From Pelagibacteraceae bacterium (GTDB lineage Bacteria > Pseudomonadota > Alphaproteobacteria > Pelagibacterales > Pelagibacteraceae), in assembly GCA_018402735.1 (NCBI GenBank), contig JAGYIF010000001.1, forward strand, positions 186,001-250,000: a DNA stretch of 64,000 bases, written 5' to 3'. Of the stretch, positions 35,691 to 44,467 are shown piece by piece. Under the pieces are notes generated by a model. The model searched no databases and had not been told where the DNA came from. It was given only the letters and a program-made list of their open reading frames with translations. Every line of letters starts with the position of its first letter. Position 1 is the stretch's first letter. A program made the position numbers and the translations under genes.

Positions 35691-36089
35691 ATGAATACCA
35701 CAAATAAAATACTTTCCGAAATATCGGCGGGAGAGTTAATGGATAAAATAACCATTTTAGAAATAAAAAAAATTAAAATTTCAGATTCTGCTAAGCAAAT
35801 TATTATTAATAAAGAACTAGATAGCTTAAAAAAAACGTATCAAACTTGTCTTACTCCTACGCCAGAATTAACTGAACAAATCGCTATACTAAAAGCTATC
35901 AATTTAAAGTTATGGGATATTGAAGAAGGGAAAAGAGAATGTGAACGTCAAAAAGATTTTGGTGATACTTTTATTAAACTTGCAAGAAGCGTTTATATCG
36001 AAAATGATCATAGAGCTAAAATTAAGGCTGAAATTAACAGGCTAACCAACTCCAATATCTCGGAAGTAAAAAGTTACAAAGCTTACTAA
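35691..36089 (+). CDS. DUF6165 family protein
   Basis: 132 aa. ISAGELMDKITILEIKKIKI is the family's conserved N-terminal motif; the rest is helical and charged (LKAINLKLWDIEEGKRECERQKDFGD). DUF6165 genes are usually found beside glycosyltransferase and surface polysaccharide genes, as here. No activity is known. It overlaps the nitrilase gene tail to tail by 4 bp. Confidence 0.8.
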   Translation: MNTTNKILSEISAGELMDKITILEIKKIKISDSAKQIIINKELDSLKKTYQTCLTPTPELTEQIAILKAINLKLWDIEEGKRECERQKDFGDTFIKLARSVYIENDHRAKIKAEINRLTNSNISEVKSYKAY

Positions 36090-36883
36090 TCTACATTAAG
36101 ACTTGGAATTTTTGTTCTGAGCAATCCTGGTAATGTACTATCAATTTCTGCAATAATATAACCGACACCACTTTTCTTTTCAGCCAAAATTTCTCCATCT
36201 GGAGAAATGATTAGTGTATGACCATACGTTTGTCTTTGATTAAAGTGTGTTCCAGTTTGGGCTGGGGCGAAAATATAACAAAAGTTTTCAATAGCTCTGG
36301 CTCGGAGTAATATATGCCAATGTTTTTCTCCAGTAGTTTTAGTAAAAGCCGAAGGAACTGCGATATAAGAACAACCTAATTTAGCAAGTTTTCGATACAT
36401 TTTTGGAAAACGAACATCATAACAAATGGATAGTCCTAATGTTCCCCAGGGAAGATCAGCATGAACTAAATCTTGGCCTGCTATAAATTTTTTAGATTCT
36501 TCATACTGTTCAGATTTGGAAAGCACCGCATCAAACATATGAATCTTATCGTAATACGTTACGATCTCCCCTTTCGGATTAATCAAAATAGCTCGATTGA
36601 CTAATTTACTTGAAATTTTAATTGGCATACTACCAATTAAAAACCATTTCTTTTTTTCCTTAGAAAATTCTTGAATACTTGTAATAAAATTATTGTTTTC
36701 ATACTTTTTGGATTTTTCTAATAATTCTTTATGATCAGCAGAAAAAATAGATGAATTTTCTGGAGTCATAATAATATCAGCGCCTGCACTTACTGCCTGG
36801 TTTGCTACATCAAGAATAATTGCTAGATTTTCATCTACTTGATTGCCACTAGTTAACTGAACGCAAGCAGCTTTAAATTTCAT
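36086..36883 (-). CDS. Nitrilase-superfamily amidase (Nit1/deaminated glutathione amidase type)
   Basis: 265 aa. The catalytic triad is Glu in IIMTPENS, Lys in YYDKIHMFD and Cys in SICYDVRFPKMYR. FTKTTGEKHWHILLRARAIENFCY and the YGHTLIISPDG block are those of the Nit1/NIT2 group, which clears deaminated glutathione. Another possibility, given the polyamine gene upstream, is N-carbamoylputrescine amidase, but the motifs fit Nit1 better. Its ATG overlaps the SpeD-SpeE stop as ATGA. Confidence 0.85.
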   Translation of the reverse strand: MKFKAACVQLTSGNQVDENLAIILDVANQAVSAGADIIMTPENSSIFSADHKELLEKSKKYENNNFITSIQEFSKEKKKWFLIGSMPIKISSKLVNRAILINPKGEIVTYYDKIHMFDAVLSKSEQYEESKKFIAGQDLVHADLPWGTLGLSICYDVRFPKMYRKLAKLGCSYIAVPSAFTKTTGEKHWHILLRARAIENFCYIFAPAQTGTHFNQRQTYGHTLIISPDGEILAEKKSGVGYIIAEIDSTLPGLLRTKIPSLNVD

Positions 36884-37920
36884 TTATTTATAGAGCTAAC
36901 AAAATTCCAAGCACAGTCAAAACTAGGAATAAACACGTCGGATAGTTTTGTGTTACCAAAATGCTGATTCAAGGTATCAGTCCAGGCTTCAACTTGTTTT
37001 GGTTTTTTGTGTTGCGATCCAACCTGGGCTGTGATCACGCCATTTTTTTTCACAATTCGTTTAATTTCCTCCATGTTTTTTTCGGCAAGACTAATGCAAT
37101 AAGGATCATCATTTAAGTCAATAAACAAATGATCATATTTATCATTTTCACTGCCTTTTATGTTTGTAAAAGCATCTCCCCAAATACAATTTACATTATT
37201 ACTTTTATTAATATTTTTAAAAACTTCCGGTAAATATTTATGGCAGCACTCCACTACTTCTTTATCTAATTCAAACCAATCCACATAATCAAAACCATTT
37301 TTTATACATTCTCTAGCTACGCCGCCATCACCCCCTCCAATAATTGCAGCTGAATGATTATTTGTAGATAATTGCAAAGAAGATTTAACAAAAGTAGATG
37401 AGTATAGTTTCTCGTCACTTTCAGCAACCTGAAGTTCGTGATCAATAAATAAGGCATTACCAAATTCTTTTAACTTTAATATTTCAATAAACTGACCTTG
37501 CTTGGATTTAAAACACTTAATAATTTCCTCGACTACGTAACTTTTTTGATGTCCTTCCGAACTATAAATGTCTGGGTAATGATGAATAGTATCTCGAGGA
37601 AATTCTTTTTTAACAACACTCGTATGTTGAATTTCTTGTTTTAATATATCCAGCGAAACATTAGGACTAACGTTACCGCACGTAAAAAAATCAAAACTGA
37701 TAATGCCTTCTTCAGGAAAAGTGTGAAAACTCATATGACTTTCTTTCAAAAGAGCGACCATGGTTAAGCCTTGTGGATTAAATTCATATTTAGCAATATT
37801 AACAATACCTACCTGCGCAGCTTTGGCAATTTTGTGAATAATATTTTCGTAGAAGGATGGAGAATATTCTTTTGTTACTCCTAAAAAATCAAGCGTGATG
37901 TGATCACCAACTTTAACCAT
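36880..37920 (-). CDS. SpeD-SpeE fusion: S-adenosylmethionine decarboxylase and aminopropyltransferase
   Basis: 346 aa, two enzymes in one chain. Residues 1-115 are a bacterial AdoMet decarboxylase proenzyme: KESHMSFHTFPEEG carries the Ser that becomes the pyruvoyl group, and FDFFTCG the conserved Cys. From about residue 130 a spermidine-synthase fold follows: FIDHELQ, IIGGGDGGVARE and the acidic DLNDDPY. The first domain would make decarboxylated AdoMet, the second transfers aminopropyl to a diamine and releases methylthioadenosine. Some SpeD homologues decarboxylate ornithine or arginine instead. The nitrilase gene overlaps its 3' end. Confidence 0.9.
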   Translation of the reverse strand: MVKVGDHITLDFLGVTKEYSPSFYENIIHKIAKAAQVGIVNIAKYEFNPQGLTMVALLKESHMSFHTFPEEGIISFDFFTCGNVSPNVSLDILKQEIQHTSVVKKEFPRDTIHHYPDIYSSEGHQKSYVVEEIIKCFKSKQGQFIEILKLKEFGNALFIDHELQVAESDEKLYSSTFVKSSLQLSTNNHSAAIIGGGDGGVARECIKNGFDYVDWFELDKEVVECCHKYLPEVFKNINKSNNVNCIWGDAFTNIKGSENDKYDHLFIDLNDDPYCISLAEKNMEEIKRIVKKNGVITAQVGSQHKKPKQVEAWTDTLNQHFGNTKLSDVFIPSFDCAWNFVSSINK

Positions 37921-38145
37921 CTGAATCTTCCCTCTTTTTATAATTTTTGATCTTACCTAAAACTTTACCCATTCAAGATTTTGCCAAAACTTTAGGCCTA
38001 CCAATTCTTAAACAATTTATATACTGACTTGATAAATATTCAACTTCCTGCTCTAATTTAAATGGTAGTAACTTTTGATTTATGATTTTTACAACTTTAT
38101 TCTTTGAATTAAGCCTTATTCTTTTATAAATTGATTAACTGATTT

Positions 38146-39012
38146 TCAATTATTCAAAACTCTGCCAGCAATAGTGGATAAATTTTTTAATGTCTTTTTT
38201 GTCCAAGCTTTTTTATCAGTAATAATAGCAAAATTTAAACAATGATGAGCAGGATCATTGTCAGCTATATCTTCTTCAAAAGACATTAATACTTCTGTTA
38301 CAACTTTTTTTGCTTGTTCAGTATTTTTCAATAAAGTTTTAATGACTTGCTCTACCGAAACATCATCATGATCTGGGTGCCAACAATCAAAATCAGTAAC
38401 CATAGCTACTGTTGCATAACGAATTTCAGCCTCTCTTGCCAATTTTGCTTCCGGCATATTAGTCATTCCAATCACGTCTGCACCCCAATTCCTATACATA
38501 TTAGATTCTGCTAGAGAAGAAAATTGTGGTCCTTCCATTACCAAATAAGTCCCTCCTTGCTGATAAGGTATATTTAATTTTTGTAATGCTTTTTCACAAG
38601 TTTTCATCAGACCGGGGCTTGTAGGTTTTGCCATAGAAACATGCGCAACAATTTCTTTATCAAAAAAAGTTTTAACTCTTGCAAACGTTCTATCTATAAA
38701 TTGATCTATGATTACAAATTTTCCAGGTTCTAAATTTTCTTTCAATGACCCAACTGCTGACATCGAAATAATATCTGTGACACCTAGTTGTTTTAAAGCA
38801 TCTATATTTGCTCTAAAATTAATATTAGATGGACTTATTGTGTGTCCTCTCGCATGTCTTGGTAGAAAAAAAATTTCTTTACCTTTTAGCCTTGCTTGTA
38901 AAATTTGATCAGAGGGACTTCCCCATGGCGTATCTATTGTAATCCATTTAGAATCTTCAAGACCTTCGATGCTATACAGGCCGCTGCCCCCCATAATTCC
39001 TAATTTGCTCAT
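38146..39012 (-). CDS. mtnP: S-methyl-5'-thioadenosine phosphorylase
   Basis: 288 aa. N-terminal GIMGGSGLYSIEGLE, FLPRHARGHTISPSNINFRANI and the ligand loop VMEGPQFSSLAESNMYRNWGADVIGMTNMPEAKLARE are those of MTA phosphorylase rather than purine nucleoside phosphorylase. It splits MTA into adenine and methylthioribose-1-phosphate. It lies beside the MTA-producing fusion gene and divergent from apt, which reuses adenine. The 225-bp gap behind it (37921-38145) holds no gene I can support. Confidence 0.93.
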   Translation of the reverse strand: MSKLGIMGGSGLYSIEGLEDSKWITIDTPWGSPSDQILQARLKGKEIFFLPRHARGHTISPSNINFRANIDALKQLGVTDIISMSAVGSLKENLEPGKFVIIDQFIDRTFARVKTFFDKEIVAHVSMAKPTSPGLMKTCEKALQKLNIPYQQGGTYLVMEGPQFSSLAESNMYRNWGADVIGMTNMPEAKLAREAEIRYATVAMVTDFDCWHPDHDDVSVEQVIKTLLKNTEQAKKVVTEVLMSFEEDIADNDPAHHCLNFAIITDKKAWTKKTLKNLSTIAGRVLNN

Positions 39013-39049
39013 GACTTTTTATCAAATAACTTATAATTATATAATTTTG

Positions 39050-39577
39050 ATGAATCTAGAAAAATATATAAGATCTATTCCTAATTATCCGAAACAAGGC
39101 ATTTTGTTTAGAGATATCACGTCTCTGCTCGAACATAAAAAAGCTTTTCAGTTTGCTATAAAAAAAATGAAAGCGATAAGTAAAAAAATTCCGCACACCA
39201 AAATTGCAGCTATTGAGGCAAGAGGCTTTGTCTTTGCTGCGGCTTTGGCCTACGTCAATAAAAAACCACTAGTATTGTTACGAAAAAAAAACAAACTACC
39301 TGGCAAGACTATCAACCAAAAGTTTACACTAGAATATGGAATGGACGTTATTGAAGTCCATAAATCTTCTTTACATAACAAAGACAAGGTCCTTATTATT
39401 GATGATTTAATTGCCACCGGTGGCACCGCTTTAGCGGCAGCTCATCTAGTTCGTAAATGCAAAGCGACCGTTTCTGCTTTTATTTTTTTAATTGATTTAT
39501 TTGATTTACCTGGAAATAAACTTTTGCAGTCTCGAGGATACAAAACTTATAAGTTAATTGATTTTCCAGGACACTAA
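39050..39577 (+). CDS. apt: Adenine phosphoribosyltransferase
   Basis: 175 aa from the ATG at 39050; an in-frame extension to 38969 would overlap mtnP and is not family-like. YIRSIPNYPKQGILFRDIT is the Apt start, IEARGFVFAAALA and the PRPP loop VLIIDDLIATGGTA follow. It turns adenine and PRPP into AMP. It is divergent from mtnP across 37 bp, completing the MTA salvage path. The 3' end overlaps the EamA gene by 4 bp. Confidence 0.95.
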   Translation: MNLEKYIRSIPNYPKQGILFRDITSLLEHKKAFQFAIKKMKAISKKIPHTKIAAIEARGFVFAAALAYVNKKPLVLLRKKNKLPGKTINQKFTLEYGMDVIEVHKSSLHNKDKVLIIDDLIATGGTALAAAHLVRKCKATVSAFIFLIDLFDLPGNKLLQSRGYKTYKLIDFPGH

Positions 39578-40473
39578 TCAATAATCCCAATTTTCTTTTG
39601 TCGGTAAATGATAAAGAGACCGCTTGCGACAACAATCGAAGATCCAACAATCATATTCAAGGAAGGGATTTCATTAAAGAAAAAGTAGCCATACATAATT
39701 CCCCAGACAATAACTGTGTATCTAAAAGTGGAAGTAGTCGACATAGTTGCGATCTTAATCGTTGCAACAGCACAAATATAACCAAATGCTAATAAAATTG
39801 CTGAACAAACTATGAAAATAAATTCTTTGAACGTCACTGGCACGAAATGAAATAACATAAAAATTCCAAAAATAATGGTTACTACCAAAGAGGTTACAAA
39901 AGCAATTTGAATACTATCAAATTTAAACTGAAATTGTCTGGTGTAGGTATCTCGGTATGCAATAAGTAAAGCAGCCAGTAAGGGAAATATAAAAGCAAAA
40001 CCAAATTCAAGTTTGGCTGGATTAATAACTATGACCACTCCCACAAATCCAATAATTACTGCACTCCATCTTCGCCAACCAACCGTTTCTTTTAAAATAA
40101 TAGCTGCAGAAGCAGTAATGATAATAGGTGCAAGATTAAGAAGAACGTATAAATCTCCCAGAGGTAAAGTAGCTAATCCTAAAAAGAAAAAAATAGCACA
40201 ACCTCCTTCAATTAAGCCTCGGATCCATAATTTTCGCGAGCCAAGCATTGTGTACAATTCAAGTTGTTGTTGGACGTATAATATAAGACCGATTAATAAG
40301 GTTGTGATAACACCTCTAATAAAGACAATTTGCCCCAACACAGCAATATTATTGTCATGAAAAGATAAAATATATTTTACAAACGCATCATTGGAGGCAA
40401 AGAAAAATTGCGAAAGCATCATGACAATGATGCCTTGAATTTCTAATGGTAAATTATAATATTTTTTTAACAC
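39574..40473 (-). CDS. EamA/DMT family transporter
   Basis: 299 aa, ten predicted membrane helices in two EamA repeats (FFASNDAFVKYIL, then RGLIEGGCAIFFFLGLATLPLGD and VGWRRWSAVIIGFVGVVIVI). Drug/metabolite superfamily; typical substrates are amino acids, nucleobases or S-adenosylmethionine-like compounds. Its neighbours in nucleotide salvage do not fix a substrate. Confidence 0.87.
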   Translation of the reverse strand: MLKKYYNLPLEIQGIIVMMLSQFFFASNDAFVKYILSFHDNNIAVLGQIVFIRGVITTLLIGLILYVQQQLELYTMLGSRKLWIRGLIEGGCAIFFFLGLATLPLGDLYVLLNLAPIIITASAAIILKETVGWRRWSAVIIGFVGVVIVINPAKLEFGFAFIFPLLAALLIAYRDTYTRQFQFKFDSIQIAFVTSLVVTIIFGIFMLFHFVPVTFKEFIFIVCSAILLAFGYICAVATIKIATMSTTSTFRYTVIVWGIMYGYFFFNEIPSLNMIVGSSIVVASGLFIIYRQKKIGIID

Positions 40474-40551
40474 AACTAATCATGAAGCAAATTTAATCTA
40501 CGATTCTAGTACTCTTAAAGATAATACTAGTAAAGAGCATTACGAGAGCAA

Positions 40552-41169
40552 CTAATTTTGCGCAATGAAATCAATAATACTTTTTTTTAATATGTTGCTT
40601 ATCACAATAGTGCCTTGCGCATTGGGATGAATACCATCAGCTTGATTTAATTCTGGCTTCAATGCAACTCCTTCTAATAAAAAGGGTATTAACGGGGCGT
40701 TATGTTTTTTTGCTAAAGCCAGATAAATATTATCAAAACTTTTTTTATAGGAACTGCCGTGGGAAGTTGGAGCTAACATTCCTGCTATAATTAATTTAAT
40801 TTTTCTCTCCTTAGCTACAGCAATAATACCTTCTAGATTTTTTTCAGTTTCGTTTGGATTTATGCCACGTAACATATCGTTTGCCCCGAGACCTAAAATC
40901 ATTAAATCAATGTCTGGTTCAGCCAAAGTCCAATCGGCTCTCCCTAATCCTGCAGATGAAGTGCTACCTGAAACGCTACCATTAATAATTTGAATTTTGT
41001 ATCCATCTTTTTGCAAACTATCTTGAAGAACAATTGATAAATGCTGCTCTGCTGGCAGACCGTAACCTGCCATTAAACTATCGCCAAATAACACTACCTT
41101 TTCTAGAGCATGAGCTTTTATGCTCACTAGACAGAGTATCAATAGTTTAATAATTAAAGTTTTATTCAT
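40552..41169 (-). CDS. tesA: Periplasmic SGNH esterase / thioesterase I (TesA-like)
   Basis: About 205 aa from the ATG at 41169. Signal peptide of about 21 residues ending AHA. SGNH blocks: FGDSLMAGYGLP (Ser), NGSVSGSTSS (Gly), LGLGANDMLRG (Asn) and DGIHPNAQG (Asp-His). TesA has esterase, acyl-CoA thioesterase and lysophospholipase activity in the periplasm. The start codon overlaps that of ybbA on the other strand within the palindrome CATG. The tesA/ybbA divergent order is the same as in E. coli. Confidence 0.92.
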   Translation of the reverse strand: MNKTLIIKLLILCLVSIKAHALEKVVLFGDSLMAGYGLPAEQHLSIVLQDSLQKDGYKIQIINGSVSGSTSSAGLGRADWTLAEPDIDLMILGLGANDMLRGINPNETEKNLEGIIAVAKERKIKLIIAGMLAPTSHGSSYKKSFDNIYLALAKKHNAPLIPFLLEGVALKPELNQADGIHPNAQGTIVISNILKKSIIDFIAQN

Positions 41170-41833
41170 GTCGACACTTCTTAGCTTAAAAAAAGTTAAT
41201 CTCAACTACCAAGCTGGTAAAGCTACCATAAAAGTTTTGCAAGATATTACTTTGAAAACTAATAATAAAGAAACTATCTCTATTGTTGGCGAAAGTGGTT
41301 CCGGTAAAACCAGCTTAATCATGCTTATTGGGGGTTTGGAAAAAGCGACCTCTGGAACTATTTTTTTTCGAGATTACGAAATTACAAGATTAAGTGAAGA
41401 TGAGGTCTCTAATATTAGACGAAAACATATTGGAATTATATTTCAATCTTTTTATTTAATTCCTAATTACACTGCAGTTGAGAATGTTACATTAACTTTA
41501 GAATTAAACAAATTTAACAACCCCCAAAAACAAGCAAAAGAATTATTAGATCGCTTCGGTCTTAAACATAGGTTTAATAATTTACCCAGTCAGTTATCAG
41601 GTGGTGAGCAACAAAGAGTTGCGATTGCACGCTCCATTGCCCTGAGGCCAGAACTGATTTTAGCAGATGAGCCAACAGGAAATTTAGATAGTGAAAACTC
41701 AAAAATGATTGCGGATATTTTGTTTAACTACGTTAAAGACGAGGGCACTTCTTTAATCATAGTAACACACGATGTGAAATTAGCTAATCGAGCAAAAAGA
41801 AAAATTAAAATTAAAGATGGTAAAATTGTTTAA
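41168..41833 (+). CDS. ybbA: ABC transporter ATP-binding protein (LolD/YbbA type)
   Basis: 221 aa from the ATG at 41168; an upstream in-frame ATG at 41120 runs into the tesA signal region and is less likely. Walker [10 protein letters not shown], signature [13 protein letters not shown], Walker [13 protein letters not shown] and the switch His in VTHD. The type belongs to MacB/LolD transporters that act mechanically on periplasmic substrates rather than moving solutes. It overlaps the permease gene by 17 bp. Confidence 0.93.
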   Translation: MSTLLSLKKVNLNYQAGKATIKVLQDITLKTNNKETISIVGESGSGKTSLIMLIGGLEKATSGTIFFRDYEITRLSEDEVSNIRRKHIGIIFQSFYLIPNYTAVENVTLTLELNKFNNPQKQAKELLDRFGLKHRFNNLPSQLSGGEQQRVAIARSIALRPELILADEPTGNLDSENSKMIADILFNYVKDEGTSLIIVTHDVKLANRAKRKIKIKDGKIV

Positions 41834-44354
41834 ATCAATCGAGTTGAGCTTAATAATAAAATACGCTTTGAGAGATTTAAGTCGAAATTACAAAAAAATA
41901 TCTAGTATTATTATTACGCTTTTTATTAGCTTGTTTATTTTAAGTTCTATTTTAACCATTGAAGACAGTTTGAAAAAAGAACTCAATGATAATGCAAAAG
42001 CCTTACTTGGTGGCGATCTGGAGATTGATTATAACCGGTCTAAAGGCGATCAGGAACTAATCAAGCAAGTGACCACTTTTGCGACTGTTTCACAGATGAT
42101 TGAGTTTAGCACTATGCTTTCAACCACTGGTCGGGACAATAACAAATCTCTATTTACAAGAATAAAAACGGTTGATGTGAAGTACCCTTTGTATGGAGAG
42201 GTTAGATACAAACCAGAAGGAGCGCTGACTAGAATTCATCAAGAAAAAAATACTATTTTAGTTAATGAAAATATTTTTAAAACATTAAAATTATCAATTA
42301 ACGATTCTATTAAAGTGCAAAATCAATTATTTACGGTTGTTGGGGTGATCAATGCCGTACCAGATGTTAGCGGCTTTGTTACTTTTGGAGATTTTGCCTT
42401 GGCCGGAGCTCAAACCTTAGAACTATTGCAATTAAATAACTTAGGAAGCTTCTTAAATCATGAATATAAAGTTCGTTTTAATGAACAAGATAATCCAAAT
42501 GTAATAACAGCAAAAATAGAGAATTTATTTAAGGAAGATACTAAAGTAATTTTGCGCTATCCCGAAAATTCAGCAAGTGGCTTAAAAAGAGTGATTAATA
42601 ACTTTTCACAATTTTTATCACTTGTCTCAATTAGCGCCATGCTGATAGCAGGAATTGGAATTGCAAATACCCTGCTCTCTTTCATTAACCAAAATAATAT
42701 GTCGATTGCCGTGCAAAAAGCACTTGGATTTTTTTCTTTAAATATTAAGGCTATTTATTATCTACAATTATTAATTCTACTTTTGCTCATCTCTATCTTT
42801 GCTTATGGTTTAAGCTTCTTTCTTGTACCGGTTGCCAATCTATATTTATCAGAGGCTTTAGGACTAAATATCACCGCCATTTTTTCATTTATAAATTTTG
42901 TTAAAATATTTTTAGTTGGCTTATTAGTTTTGGTTATTTTTTCGATCCCAACTATTAATGCCATTGATCAAGTGCAAGCATCAAATTTATTTAGAAATGT
43001 CTTTCAGAATGTACAATTTTACTATTCTAAAAAATCTATATTTTTAAGTTTGGTATTGCTGGCTGTTTTAATGTTGTTATTTACCATAGGATCGGCCAGA
43101 CCTGCCTATAGTATCGGCTACTTTGTAGCTTTTTTTTCCTGCCTACTTATTTTTTTTCTATTATCCAAATTCATCATTTATTGTTTAAAGAAACTAAACA
43201 ATAGTTCTAATATCTCTTTGCAAACCTCTATTAAAAATATTACCCAGGCAAAAAGTATAACTCCCATCACTATAATGTCGCTGGGTTTAGGAGTTACTTT
43301 ATTATTAACATTAGCATTAGTTGGAACAAATTTTAAAAGAGAAATTGCTAAATCTATTCCTGAAATTGCACCCGATTACTTTTTTTTAGGAATTCAAAAT
43401 AATGATTTAGATATATTTAAGAAGAATATAATGAAGATGGACGGTTCGGTTAATCTAGAAGTAGTACCGATTGTCTCTTCTGCGATTGTCAAAATAAATG
43501 GGCTTGATCCTAATTCCTACATTGCAGCCACTAATGATAGTTACTGGGTAATTTCTCGGGAGCGTCGCTCATCTTGGGTAGATAGTCCACCAGCTGATAA
43601 TCCCATTATTGAAGGAACTTGGTGGGATCTAACTAAACCAGATCGTTTACAAATTTCTTTAGATGCAAAAGTTGCAAACGACTTGAATATTAAACTTGGA
43701 GATACATTTACTCTAAATATTTATGGCAGAGAAATTGAAGGAGATATTATCAATTTTAGATTAGTTAATTACAGAGATTTAAGCATTAATTTTGCAATGC
43801 TTTTTAATCCACAATTTGCCAATACTATTCCTCACGAATATTTAGCAACTGCTAAATTTAAAGATGTTTCTAAATTTAACGAAAGCGCAATGTTAGAATT
43901 GTTGCCTAGTTTATCTATTATCAAAATTGCAGATTATTTATCTAAAGTTACCGCCATACTAAATAAAGTGTTTATAGCCGTAACCCTCATTTCTGCCATT
44001 ACTATTGTCATTGGTTTGATTGTAATTTCCAGCGCAATTATTGTTCAAGGCAAAATAAAAGAGTTTCAAAATTTAGTCTTTAAAATTTTAGGTTTTTCTA
44101 AAAAAGAAGTGATTTTATCATCACTCATTGAATTTGTGATTATTTTTTGCTCCGTCATCCTCATTGCCGTAATATTTGCAGTAATTGGCTCGAGATTTAT
44201 CATGCAAACAATATTTGATCTAGTTTGGCAATTTGATGTGACGATATTATTTTATCTAGCAAGCTCTATTGGTCTGATTACTTTGTTACTAATAATGCTA
44301 ACTAATTTAAAATATCTCAATCCAAAAGTTTATCCACTAATCAGGAACCAATAA
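41817..44354 (+). CDS. ybbP: ABC transporter permease (YbbP/FtsX-like)
   Basis: 845 aa. An N-terminal helix and large periplasmic domain (about 45-250), then an FtsX domain of three helices (about 265-385), a further pair of helices, a second periplasmic domain and a C-terminal FtsX domain (about 715-840). This two-FtsX layout is that of YbbP. With YbbA and TesA it likely handles lipids or hydrophobic compounds in the envelope; no substrate is proven. Overlap with ybbA shows a single operon. A 113-bp gap to fhs follows. Confidence 0.9.
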   Translation: MVKLFKSIELSLIIKYALRDLSRNYKKISSIIITLFISLFILSSILTIEDSLKKELNDNAKALLGGDLEIDYNRSKGDQELIKQVTTFATVSQMIEFSTMLSTTGRDNNKSLFTRIKTVDVKYPLYGEVRYKPEGALTRIHQEKNTILVNENIFKTLKLSINDSIKVQNQLFTVVGVINAVPDVSGFVTFGDFALAGAQTLELLQLNNLGSFLNHEYKVRFNEQDNPNVITAKIENLFKEDTKVILRYPENSASGLKRVINNFSQFLSLVSISAMLIAGIGIANTLLSFINQNNMSIAVQKALGFFSLNIKAIYYLQLLILLLLISIFAYGLSFFLVPVANLYLSEALGLNITAIFSFINFVKIFLVGLLVLVIFSIPTINAIDQVQASNLFRNVFQNVQFYYSKKSIFLSLVLLAVLMLLFTIGSARPAYSIGYFVAFFSCLLIFFLLSKFIIYCLKKLNNSSNISLQTSIKNITQAKSITPITIMSLGLGVTLLLTLALVGTNFKREIAKSIPEIAPDYFFLGIQNNDLDIFKKNIMKMDGSVNLEVVPIVSSAIVKINGLDPNSYIAATNDSYWVISRERRSSWVDSPPADNPIIEGTWWDLTKPDRLQISLDAKVANDLNIKLGDTFTLNIYGREIEGDIINFRLVNYRDLSINFAMLFNPQFANTIPHEYLATAKFKDVSKFNESAMLELLPSLSIIKIADYLSKVTAILNKVFIAVTLISAITIVIGLIVISSAIIVQGKIKEFQNLVFKILGFSKKEVILSSLIEFVIIFCSVILIAVIFAVIGSRFIMQTIFDLVWQFDVTILFYLASSIGLITLLLIMLTNLKYLNPKVYPLIRNQ

Positions 44355-44467
44355 CATCCAAAAATATAATTTTTAGATACTCTTAAATATCCACAACCTA
44401 TTTATTTTCAGTTTATTCTTTGTAATTAGTGATAATAATTATTAAAAAATCTTAAAAAATAAACAAA

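Noticed and set aside
37973-38128. An open minus-strand frame of about 50 codons downstream of mtnP
   Set aside because: It has no ATG, GTG or TTG start after the upstream stop. The peptide looks plausible (ending RIGRPKVLAKS) but coding cannot be supported.
40506-40537. Interleaved repeats CTAGTA/TACTAG and CTCTT/AAGAG resembling a pseudoknot between tesA and the EamA gene
   Set aside because: Stems of 5-6 bp in AT-rich DNA are expected by chance, and there is no link to a start or stop.
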